The notes under the pieces: model-generated
What the model saw: only the letters and a program-made list of their open reading frames with translations
Told to the model about the DNA's origin: nothing
The model's database searches: none
Shown: positions 7,442 to 15,134 of the stretch, in pieces
How positions within the stretch are numbered: position 1 is the stretch's first letter
How the letters are laid out: each line of letters starts with the position of its first letter
Origin: an uncultured Muribaculaceae bacterium
Lineage (GTDB): Bacteria > Bacteroidota > Bacteroidia > Bacteroidales > Muribaculaceae
Length of the DNA: 19,851 bases
Assembly: GCA_910577355.1 (NCBI GenBank)
Contig: CAJTMY010000041.1
Coordinates: 1 to 19,851, forward strand
Direction of reading: 5' to 3'
Position numbers and translations under genes: made by a program

Positions 7442-7816
7442 TTATGGTTCCATGAACACGAAGTAGACCGCCGCTATCAGGCAGCCGAATGCGGCGAGAT
7501 GATTCCAATGCAGGCTCTCTCCCTTGAAGAAGAATATCGTGAATACCGCGAATATCACCAGTGTGATGGCCTCCTGCAATACTTTGAGCTGGGGCAGGGT
7601 GAATGCGCCGCCGTTGGTGTGGAATCCGTAGCGGTTGGCCGGTACGAGGAAGCAGTATTCGATCAAGGCTATGCTCCAGGATATCAGTATTATCACATAC
7701 ATCGGAGTATCGTTGCCGATCACCTTGAGCTGTTGCAGCTTCAGATGTCCGTACCAGGCGAGTGTCATGAATATGTTGGACACTACAAGAAGCAGAATGG
7801 TAAGCCAGGCGCTCAT
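7442..7816 (-). CDS. DMT-superfamily small membrane protein (DUF486)
   Basis: This 124-residue protein has four hydrophobic helices (about 3-20, 38-58, 82-99, 105-121) and segments typical of DUF486 (PF04342), a small drug/metabolite-transporter-like family: MTLAWYGHLK (17-26), SWSIALIEYCFLVPANRYG (46-64), and the C-terminal AAFGCLIAAVYFVF. Like SMR proteins it is half-size, so a dimer is likely; the substrate is unknown. It begins 9 bp after the ArgC-like gene and ends 21 bp before the YitT-family gene, placing it inside one transcription unit with gltX and waaA. The start is the ATG at 7814-7816. It is overlapped in another frame by a long spurious reading frame that lacks family features. 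Confidence 0.9.
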   Translation of the reverse strand: MSAWLTILLLVVSNIFMTLAWYGHLKLQQLKVIGNDTPMYVIILISWSIALIEYCFLVPANRYGFHTNGGAFTLPQLKVLQEAITLVIFAVFTIFFFKGESLHWNHLAAFGCLIAAVYFVFMEP

Positions 7817-7825
7817 CGTATTGTG

Positions 7826-8728
7826 TTATAGTCCTGTTCGCTCGTCGAGACCGAAGAGCAGGTTCATGATATGGATTATGTTGCCGGCGCCCGTCTTCAT
7901 GCGCCCGTCGAATGCCACCGACACAAACAGGCGTCCGCCATCTGTCTTTATGCCTATGACCGATTTGTTTGTCCCTTCCACATGTGCGGCTCTTGCCTCG
8001 GGGTAGTTCTCGGGCAGTATCACCACATGACGGTGGTCGTCGTAGAAATCGTGATAAAGCTTGATGATGTCGGGGGCATTCATCTTTGTGTCGATAATGA
8101 ATGTGCCCATCGACACATCGCCCTCTACCGTGAACGGCAGTATGTTGAGTGTCGAGTTGAACGATATCTGCAACGGTTTCAGTACTTTCTCGCACAGGTC
8201 GCAGGTCATGAAATCGCCTGCATGCTTGCCCCAGGCCGCCATGCCATGCGGGCTGTCCTCGTCGTTGGTGAGGAGTACCGATGCGCTGATGTCGCCCGTA
8301 AGCAACAGATTCTTGGCGAGCGGCATCAGGGCGAGAGCGCCCATATATGTCGTTTCGTCGGGCAGATAGGCCGAGAGCGCGCCACGCACGAGCGCCTTGC
8401 GGTTGAACTCGGGCAGGCCTATCTCTACCGGATGGTCGACGACACCGCAGCAATTCATGTGCGATGTGCAGAAAATCGATTTCATTCCGGATCGTTCCTT
8501 TATGCCCTGACACGAGGGATATCCGATCAGCAGGTCTATCGCGTCGAGGTCGGGCTTGTCGGTATATTTCATGTCAAACTCGCCCAACAGGCCGGGATAC
8601 TTTTCATATACGGGAAAAGTGCGGTCGAAGTTATACATCCACATGATTTCCACATCGGGATGCTTCACGAGTCTCCGTACGAGGTTTTCGACGTCGGGCA
8701 GGTTGTGAGAGATGCCTACTTTTATCAT
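7826..8728 (-). CDS. ArgC-like (N-acetyl-gamma-glutamyl-phosphate reductase fold) protein lacking catalytic motifs
   Basis: This 300-residue protein runs parallel to ArgC throughout. MIKVGI and HPDVEIMWMY match the first strands of the NADP domain, IGLPEFNR (103-110) matches the YGLPELNR segment, LQISFNSTL (186-194) matches the VSFTPHL strand, and the end MNLLFGLDERTGL (288-300) matches the ArgC terminus NLMFGLPETTGL. The glycine-rich GGTGYTG loop reads SHNLPDV, the active-site NPGCYPT region reads YLPDETT (121-127) with no Cys, and PHLVPMTRG reads STLNILPFT. Normal reductase activity is therefore unlikely. Six cysteines (73, 87, 93, 94, 176, 179) include a CC pair and a CxxC and could bind metal; that is inference. 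Its ATG overlaps the waaA stop by 4 bp (ATGA), so translation is probably coupled. Function unknown. Confidence 0.85.
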   Translation of the reverse strand: MIKVGISHNLPDVENLVRRLVKHPDVEIMWMYNFDRTFPVYEKYPGLLGEFDMKYTDKPDLDAIDLLIGYPSCQGIKERSGMKSIFCTSHMNCCGVVDHPVEIGLPEFNRKALVRGALSAYLPDETTYMGALALMPLAKNLLLTGDISASVLLTNDEDSPHGMAAWGKHAGDFMTCDLCEKVLKPLQISFNSTLNILPFTVEGDVSMGTFIIDTKMNAPDIIKLYHDFYDDHRHVVILPENYPEARAAHVEGTNKSVIGIKTDGGRLFVSVAFDGRMKTGAGNIIHIMNLLFGLDERTGL

Positions 8729-9990
8729 GACTGAGGAGATTTTTGGTCTTTGAAAATATCGTTGAATATGGCGTCGGTGGAGCCTATATTGGTCTTGATG
8801 TAGTTTTCGGCAGCCTGGCCGGCGGCCTTGCGGCTGTCTTTGTCGGAGAGCATCCGGTCGAGCACCTTGCGGGCGCTTGCGGCATCATTTATCGAGAAAC
8901 CTCCGCCGCAGGCTATGAGGTCGGACGCTTCCTTGAATTTGTCGTGCCGCGGGCCGAATATTACGGGGATACCGTACACCGCCGCCTCGTTGATGTTGTG
9001 TATGCCCGCGCCGAATCCGCCTCCCACGTAGGCCGCCGATCCATACCGGTATATGCTGCTGAGCAGCCCGAAGCAGTCGAGAATGATGTACTGTTCGTCG
9101 CCGGTGAGCGGCTTCTCGCGGTTTATGTCGGAAATGCGCCTCGTGCCGCCGCCGAGCTGCTCCTCGAGCAGTCGCAGACGCTCCCCGTTGAATTCGTGCG
9201 GCGCTATCACGGCCTTTACCTGCGGATTGGCTTTCAGCCACGGTATATATATATGCTCGTCCGCCTCCCAGCTCGATCCCGCCACAAGGGTGAATTCAGA
9301 ATTTTCGGCAAACTGCTTTATGACCGGCACATCGAGCGACAGCCGCAGTATGTCGGTCACGCGGTCAAAGCGTGTGTCGCCCGTCACCGCCACATTGTCG
9401 ATGCCTATGCCGGCCAGCAGATCGCGCGAGCGAGTGTCCTGCACATAGAGTTTCGTGAAGCAGCGCAGCATTCGGCGGAACATCTTGCCGCCCGGACGGA
9501 AAAACCGCTGCGACGGCCTGAAGATAGCCGATATTATATAGGTGGGGACATCGCGGCATCTCAACTGTTGCAGATAGTTGCCCCAGAACTCATATTTCAC
9601 GAATATGGCCATATGCGGGACTGCGGCATCGAGAAACGCCGAGACGAGCGCCGGAGTGTCGAACGGCAGGTACACCACCGTGTCGGCCTTGTCGTAGCCG
9701 TGCCGCACTCGGTAGCCAGACGGCGAGAAGAACGTGAGTAATATCTTGCGGTCGGGAAACTGCCGGCGGAAACGCTCGATGAACGGACGCCCCTGCTCGA
9801 ATTCGCCGAGCGATGCCGCATGTATCCACAGGTCGTAACCCTCAGGAGCCACCTTGCGGCGTGTCTCGGCGAGCGTTGCCAAGGCGACCTTCTGCCCTTC
9901 GAGCATCTCGCGGACTTTAGGCGACCGCAGTGCGGCCAACGATGCCGCTCCGCGGTATATGTCTATGCCGAGATTATATAGAGGATTCAT
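8725..9990 (-). CDS. waaA: 3-deoxy-D-manno-octulosonic acid (Kdo) transferase
   Basis: This 421-residue GT30 glycosyltransferase (also called KdtA) transfers Kdo from CMP-Kdo to the lipid A precursor at the cytoplasmic face of the inner membrane, completing the inner core of LPS. Family marks are WIHAASLGEFEQGRP (55-69, with the catalytic base at Glu63), FFSPSGYR, VKYEFWGNYL, the ISAIFRPSQRFF segment, VTGDTRFDRV, and the C-terminal CMP-binding stretch VGGGFGAGIHNINEAA followed by GIPVIFGPRHDKFKEA. I choose the ATG at 9988-9990 (MNPLYNLGIDIY); the open frame extends eight codons to a GTG at 10014, deeper inside gltX. With this start it overlaps gltX by 17 bp, and its stop overlaps the ArgC-like start by 4 bp. 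Confidence 0.94.
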   Translation of the reverse strand: MNPLYNLGIDIYRGAASLAALRSPKVREMLEGQKVALATLAETRRKVAPEGYDLWIHAASLGEFEQGRPFIERFRRQFPDRKILLTFFSPSGYRVRHGYDKADTVVYLPFDTPALVSAFLDAAVPHMAIFVKYEFWGNYLQQLRCRDVPTYIISAIFRPSQRFFRPGGKMFRRMLRCFTKLYVQDTRSRDLLAGIGIDNVAVTGDTRFDRVTDILRLSLDVPVIKQFAENSEFTLVAGSSWEADEHIYIPWLKANPQVKAVIAPHEFNGERLRLLEEQLGGGTRRISDINREKPLTGDEQYIILDCFGLLSSIYRYGSAAYVGGGFGAGIHNINEAAVYGIPVIFGPRHDKFKEASDLIACGGGFSINDAASARKVLDRMLSDKDSRKAAGQAAENYIKTNIGSTDAIFNDIFKDQKSPQS

Positions 9991-11515
9991 CGGCGTGAAT
10001 GCGCTCGATGGCACGGCTTATGCGGGCGATTGTCTCGTCCTTGCCGAGGATTTCGGTGATCTCAAACATGTGCGGACCCTTGCACTCGCCCACTACCGCC
10101 AGGCGGAAGGCATTCATCACATTTCCCATGTGCAGTTCGTTGCTCTTTATCCAGTCCATCACGATGGGCTCGGTTGCGGTAGCCGAGAAGTCACCTATGC
10201 TGTCAAGCACCCCGATAAGATCCTGCATTATGGCCGGGGTCTCGGCGTTCCAGCGTTTTTTTATGTCTTTGGGGGCATAAGTCTCTGGTGCCGCGAAGTA
10301 GAAACGTCCTGTTTCCACAAGATCCTTTACAAAATTTATGCGGCTTTTTAGTGTGCCGACAGCTTTGGCTATATATTCGTCGGAAAAACGGTTCATGTCC
10401 ACCCCCTCGGCTTCCATCAGGGGCTTGAACAGTTCGGCGATGCGCTCGTCGGACGTCTCTTGCAGATAGGTGTGGTTGAACCACTTGCCCTTCTCGAAGG
10501 CGAATTTCGCCCCCGACCGCGAGCAGTGCGCGAATGAGAACTTGCGTATCAGCTCGTCCATGGCCATCACCTCGGTGTCGTCGCCCGGATTCCATCCCAG
10601 CAGCGCCAGGAAGTTCACCACGGCTTCGGGCAGATAGCCGCTCTCGCGGTATCCTGCCGATATGTCGCCGCTCTTCGGGTCGTGCCATTCGAGGGGAAAT
10701 ACAGGGAAGCCCAGGCGGTCGCCGTCGCGTTTCGACAGCTTGCCTTTTCCGTCGGGCTTGAGCAGCAGCGGCAGGTGTACGAATGCGGGTGCCGTGTCGC
10801 TCCATTCGAAAGCCTCGTACAGCAGCACATGCAGCGGTGCCGACGGCAACCATTCCTCGCCGCGTATCACATGCGATATCTCCATCAGATGATCGTCCAC
10901 AATGTTGGCCAGATGGTACGTGGGCAGGTCGTCGGCGCTTTTGTACAGCACTTTGTCGTCGAGTATATCGCTTTTTATCGTCACTTTGCCGCGCAGCAGA
11001 TCGTCGACAACCACATCACGGCCCGGTTCTACCTTGAAGCGCACCACATACTTCTCGCCGGCATCGATGAGGCTTTCCACTTCCTCTTTCGGGAGAGTGA
11101 GCGAGTTGCGCATCATATTGCGGGTGTGGGCGTCGTACTGGAAGTTGGGGATCTCGGCGCGCTTTGCCTCAAGTTCCTCGGGCGTGTCGAAAGCGATGTA
11201 CGCCCGGCCGCGGTCGAGCAGTATCTTCACATGCTCGCGGTAGATGTCGCGGCGTTCGCTCTGCTTGTACGGGCCGAAGGGGCCTCCCTCGCGCACGCCT
11301 TCGTCTATCTCTATGCCGAGCCATGCGAGAGCCTCGTTGATATAATCCTCGGCTCCGGGTACAAAACGTTGAGAGTCTGTATCCTCTATGCGGAGAATCA
11401 TCTTGCCCCCGTTCTGGCGGGCGAAAAGGTAGTTATATAATGCTGTGCGCACACCTCCTATATGGAGCGGCCCTGTGGGCGATGGTGCGAAACGTACTCT
11501 TACCGGTCGTGACAT
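9974..11515 (-). CDS. gltX: Glutamate-tRNA ligase
   Basis: This 513-residue class I aminoacyl-tRNA synthetase charges tRNA-Glu in the cytoplasm. The HIGH motif is PSPTGPLHIGG (11-21), followed by RIEDTD (42-47) and YKQSERRDIY (83-92). The VIRGEEWLPSAPLH segment is at 217-229, and the KMSKS motif is KGKLSKRDG (257-265). The C-terminal helical anticodon-binding domain covers about 330-513. The Cys pair of the E. coli-type zinc site is absent (AYIAFDT at 105-111), as in many GluRS enzymes. The ATG at 11513-11515 sits 25 nt downstream of a well-matched promoter. It is the first gene of a cluster with waaA, an ArgC-like gene, a DUF486 gene and a YitT-family gene. Confidence 0.97.
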   Translation of the reverse strand: MSRPVRVRFAPSPTGPLHIGGVRTALYNYLFARQNGGKMILRIEDTDSQRFVPGAEDYINEALAWLGIEIDEGVREGGPFGPYKQSERRDIYREHVKILLDRGRAYIAFDTPEELEAKRAEIPNFQYDAHTRNMMRNSLTLPKEEVESLIDAGEKYVVRFKVEPGRDVVVDDLLRGKVTIKSDILDDKVLYKSADDLPTYHLANIVDDHLMEISHVIRGEEWLPSAPLHVLLYEAFEWSDTAPAFVHLPLLLKPDGKGKLSKRDGDRLGFPVFPLEWHDPKSGDISAGYRESGYLPEAVVNFLALLGWNPGDDTEVMAMDELIRKFSFAHCSRSGAKFAFEKGKWFNHTYLQETSDERIAELFKPLMEAEGVDMNRFSDEYIAKAVGTLKSRINFVKDLVETGRFYFAAPETYAPKDIKKRWNAETPAIMQDLIGVLDSIGDFSATATEPIVMDWIKSNELHMGNVMNAFRLAVVGECKGPHMFEITEILGKDETIARISRAIERIHADESSI

Positions 11516-11540
11516 TACGATGATATGTTGATTCAGACCG

Positions 11541-11572
11541 CAAAGTTATGAAAAAAACGCCGAGCAGGCAAA
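11541..11572 (-). promoter_or_regulatory. Bacteroidota promoter for the gltX cluster
   Basis: On the - strand the -7 box TAACTTTG (complement of 11541-11548) and the -33 box TTTG (complement of 11569-11572) are separated by 20 bp, matching the TTTG-N19-21-TAnnTTTG arrangement. The leader to the gltX ATG is about 20 nt. The remaining interval to the mfd stop (11573-11741) shows no gene and no convincing terminator hairpin. Confidence 0.75.
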
Positions 11573-11741
11573 TCTCAATTTATAATAAGTAGTCATTGAA
11601 ATTAATTTATATCATCTTCTTGCTCTATGCCGCAATCTTTCAACACCGTAGTCTGTAAGTGCCATGTGTGTGGGGTGCGGGTGTAAGGGGCGTTGATATG
11701 GGGCGTTTTTATGCCATAAATGTCAGGAGATAGACATTCGG

Positions 11742-14700
11742 TCAGCTCACGGGCAGGGTGAGGACTTCGTCGAGGATGGCGACGGCGGTGGCTACGGTCT
11801 TGACGTTGAGGATGGCAAATGACTGGCGGGCGGCGTTCTGTCGTATCTTCACCCGGCGGGGATGCAGGTTGAGGTATGTGAGCAGGCGTCCGAACATCGG
11901 CGACATGTAGTAGGCTTTGTTGCTCTCGCCCACAAAATAGATGTACATCACCCCGCCCTTGAGGTTGACTTTCTCGATGCCAAGACGTCGGGCCAGGCGA
12001 CGCAGGCGGGGGATAAGCAGCAGTTCTTCGGTTTCGGGGGGGATGTGTCCGAAACGGTCGCGCAGACGCGCAGCGAAAGCCTCCACCTGATCGTCGCGAT
12101 CGATAGAGTCAAGCTCCTGATAGAGAGCGATGCGCTCGGCGGCCTGTGGCACGTAGATGGCGGGGAGAAGGAGCTCGAGGTCTGATTCGATTACGCAGTC
12201 GGCCGCGAAGTCCTCGCTCTGCACTACGTCGTTCTGCGCCTTGACGTCGAGGTCGGCGAATTCTTCGGTGCGAAGCTCGGTGACGGCTTCTTTGAGAATC
12301 TTCTGGTATGTCTCGTAGCCGAGGTCGGCGATAAAACCGCTCTGCTCGGCTCCGAGGAGGTTGCCGGCGCCGCGTATGTCGAGATCTTGCATGGCGATGT
12401 GTATGCCCGAGCCGAGATCGCTGAAGGACTCGATGGCCTGAAGCCTGCGGCGCGCCACGGGTGTGAGGGGTTTGCCGGGGGGTACGGCGAGATAGCAGAA
12501 TGCCTTGCGCGACGAACGCCCCACGCGGCCGCGCAGCTGGTGCAGCTCGCTGAGGCCGAAATTCTGGGCGTTGTTGACTATGATGGTGTTGACGCGCGGC
12601 ATGTCGACGCCGCTCTCTATTATGGTGGTGGAGAGGAGCACGTCGTAGTCGTGGGCGGCAAAGTCGATTATCGCCTGCTCGAGCTTTTCGGGGGGCATCT
12701 GGCCGTGCGCCACTATCACACGGGCATCGGGCACAAGTCGCCGCACCATATTCTCAAGTTCGTAGAGACCTTCGATACGGTTGTTGACAAAGAATACCTG
12801 CCCTCCGCGGGCCATCTCGAAGTTGATGGCGTCGGCCACGAGGTCGTCGTCGAGCGATGTCACGGAAGTGACTATGGGGTAGCGGTTGGCCGGCGGGGTG
12901 GTGATGGCGCTGAGGTCGCGCGCGCCCATGAGCGAGAACTGCAAGGTGCGCGGTATGGGTGTGGCGCTCATGGTGAGGGTGTCGACGTTGACCTTCATCT
13001 GCTTGAGCTTCTCCTTTACGGCCACGCCGAATTTCTGCTCCTCGTCGATCACGAGCAGTCCGAGATCCTTGAATTTGACGGTCTTGCCGATTAGCTTGTG
13101 GGTGCCTACGATAATATCGATCTTGCCGGCGGCGAGGTCGGCGAGGATTTCTTTGACCTGCTTTGGCGAACGTGCGCGCGAGAGGTATTCGACACGCACG
13201 GGAAAGTCTTTGAGGCGCTCGCTGAATGTGGTGTGGTGTTGGAAGGCGAGGACGGTGGTGGGCACGAGTACGGCGACCTGCTTGCCGTCGACGGCTGCCT
13301 TGAAGGCTGCGCGGATGGCTATCTCGGTCTTGCCGAAGCCCACGTCGCCGCATATGAGGCGGTCCATGGGGCGCTCCGACTCCATGTCGGCCTTGACGGC
13401 ACGGGTGGCGGTGAGCTGATCGGGTGTGTCCTCGTATATGAACGATGCCTCGAGCTCTTCCTGCATGTAGGTGTCGGGCGAGAATGCATGCCCTTTCTGC
13501 TCCTTGCGTGCGGCATATAGCCTTATAAGGTCGCGGGCGATATCCTTGAGCTTCGATTTGGTGCGCTCCTTCACCTTGTTCCACTGGCCGGAACCGATAC
13601 GGTTGAGTTTCGGGGGCACGCCTTCCTTGCCGCGATATTTGGCGAGCTTGTGCAGGGCGTGGATGGATACGAAGATGATATCGTTGTTCTGATACACGAG
13701 TTTGATCATCTCCTGCGTGCGTCCGCCCACATCGGTGCGCAGCAGCCCGGCGAATTTGCCCACGCCGTGATCGACATGCACCACGTAGTCGCCCACCTCG
13801 AGGGCGTTGAGCTCCTTGAGCGACAGGGCGAGCTTGCCCGAGCGGGCGCGGTCGCTGCGCAGGGTGTATTTGTGGAAGCGGTCGAAAATCTGGTGGTCGG
13901 TGAACACGCAGATATGCCGCTCGTGGTCGACGAATCCCTCGTGCAGGGTCGACTCCACGGGCGTGAATGCGATATCGTCGCCACGGTCGGCGAATATGAC
14001 CCGCAGGCGGGCGAACTGCTTTGGATTGTCGCTGAGGATATACATGCGGTAGCCATCGCCGAGCAGTTTCTTGAATGCTTCGCTTATAAGGTCGAAATTC
14101 TTGTGATACAGCCCCTGGGGTGTGCAGCCGAAGTCGACACGGGCCGACAGGCCGGTGCGGGCGCTTTCGGGCGCCGCGGTGAACATAAGCCGGGCAAAGC
14201 GGTCATATGCGGCGGCAAATGCCTCGGGGTCGACCACGCGTTCCATGGCTTTGGTGTCGATGCCGTCGTCATCGGCCATGAGGGCGTTCTGCGACATGGA
14301 GCCGGCGGCTATGGCGCGGATACGGTCGACGAGCATGTCGGGCTCGCGCACCACAAGCAGGCTACCGGGGTCGATGAATTCGAGGAACGACTGCCCGCTG
14401 CTGCGGCTGTCGACATCGGCCGTCACCGACACGCTGTCGAGTTGCTGCTCGGAGAGCTGTGTCTCGATATTGAAAGTGCGTATGGAGTCAATTTCGTCGT
14501 CGAAGAAGTCTATGCGGTATGGCAGCTCGCCGGAATAGCCGAAAATATCGATGATGGAGCCGCGTACTGCAAAGTGCCCCGGCTCGTATACATAATCGAC
14601 CTCAGTGAATCCCTTGTCGCGCAGGCGGCATTGCAGGTCGGTGAGGTCGATGCGGCTACCTTTTACAAGGGTTATCGTGTCGCGGGCGAGATCATCCTTC

Positions 14701-15134
14701 GACGCCACCTGCTCGGCCAAAGCTTCGGGATATGTGACAATGAATCTCAACTTCGGGTCGACGCCTATACGGGCGAGAGCTTCGGTGCGGAGTATCACGG
14801 CCGGTGCGTCGATCTGGCCGTAGCGGATGTCGCGCCTGAACCCCGACGGGATGAAAGCCAACGCATCCTCGCCTACAAGGCGGCTGAGGTCGTGATACAG
14901 GTATCCTGCATCGTCGGCATCGCTGCCTATGACCACTGCAGGCGCCTTGGCGCCGGGCAGCGCGGCGATGGCCATTGCGGCCGACGACCCTGCCAGACCG
15001 CACATCAGCGCGGGTGCCTTGTGTGCGGCTTTCGCTGCGGCGGCAAGAGCCTTGCGTCGCGCCTCGGATGCGAACAGATCCTCGACCGCCGCAAGCGATT
15101 CGGCCGATACGGTATCTTGGATCGAATCGCTCAT
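11742..15134 (-). CDS. mfd: Transcription-repair coupling factor
   Basis: This 1130-residue protein (E. coli Mfd has 1148) removes RNA polymerase stalled at DNA lesions and recruits UvrA. The order is an N-terminal UvrB-like region to about residue 330, the RNA polymerase-interacting domain starting near LEVGDYVVHVDHGVG (446-460), and a RecG-type superfamily 2 helicase. The helicase carries Walker A GDVGFGKTE (596-604, Lys602), the DEEQ box (697-700), MSATPIPRTLQFSLMGARD, and motif VI QLRGRVGRS (about 866-874). The TRCF C-terminal domain lies around 1000-1100. The ATG overlaps the stop of the upstream S41 protease gene by 4 bp (ATGA), so the two are probably translationally coupled. The stop is followed by about 200 bp without a gene before the gltX promoter. 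Frame and motifs are intact. Confidence 0.97.
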   Translation of the reverse strand: MSDSIQDTVSAESLAAVEDLFASEARRKALAAAAKAAHKAPALMCGLAGSSAAMAIAALPGAKAPAVVIGSDADDAGYLYHDLSRLVGEDALAFIPSGFRRDIRYGQIDAPAVILRTEALARIGVDPKLRFIVTYPEALAEQVASKDDLARDTITLVKGSRIDLTDLQCRLRDKGFTEVDYVYEPGHFAVRGSIIDIFGYSGELPYRIDFFDDEIDSIRTFNIETQLSEQQLDSVSVTADVDSRSSGQSFLEFIDPGSLLVVREPDMLVDRIRAIAAGSMSQNALMADDDGIDTKAMERVVDPEAFAAAYDRFARLMFTAAPESARTGLSARVDFGCTPQGLYHKNFDLISEAFKKLLGDGYRMYILSDNPKQFARLRVIFADRGDDIAFTPVESTLHEGFVDHERHICVFTDHQIFDRFHKYTLRSDRARSGKLALSLKELNALEVGDYVVHVDHGVGKFAGLLRTDVGGRTQEMIKLVYQNNDIIFVSIHALHKLAKYRGKEGVPPKLNRIGSGQWNKVKERTKSKLKDIARDLIRLYAARKEQKGHAFSPDTYMQEELEASFIYEDTPDQLTATRAVKADMESERPMDRLICGDVGFGKTEIAIRAAFKAAVDGKQVAVLVPTTVLAFQHHTTFSERLKDFPVRVEYLSRARSPKQVKEILADLAAGKIDIIVGTHKLIGKTVKFKDLGLLVIDEEQKFGVAVKEKLKQMKVNVDTLTMSATPIPRTLQFSLMGARDLSAITTPPANRYPIVTSVTSLDDDLVADAINFEMARGGQVFFVNNRIEGLYELENMVRRLVPDARVIVAHGQMPPEKLEQAIIDFAAHDYDVLLSTTIIESGVDMPRVNTIIVNNAQNFGLSELHQLRGRVGRSSRKAFCYLAVPPGKPLTPVARRRLQAIESFSDLGSGIHIAMQDLDIRGAGNLLGAEQSGFIADLGYETYQKILKEAVTELRTEEFADLDVKAQNDVVQSEDFAADCVIESDLELLLPAIYVPQAAERIALYQELDSIDRDDQVEAFAARLRDRFGHIPPETEELLLIPRLRRLARRLGIEKVNLKGGVMYIYFVGESNKAYYMSPMFGRLLTYLNLHPRRVKIRQNAARQSFAILNVKTVATAVAILDEVLTLPVS

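Noticed and set aside
7431..8513. A 360-codon - strand frame overlapping the ArgC-like and DUF486 genes
   Set aside because: It is rich in Arg, His and Ser with no hydrophobic core pattern, and two well-supported genes occupy the same DNA in another frame.
8743..9741. A 332-codon open frame antisense to waaA
   Set aside because: It is a shadow of waaA: composition is biased to Val, Gly, His and Arg, there is no recognisable domain, and the opposite strand has a clear WaaA.
11573..11741. Search for an mfd terminator or small RNA
   Set aside because: Only a short near-palindrome TTTATGCCATAAA is visible, with no room for a loop. No feature can be supported.
12754..13584. A 276-codon - strand frame inside mfd
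   Set aside because: An out-of-frame reading of mfd, extremely rich in Arg, His and Pro, with no domain.
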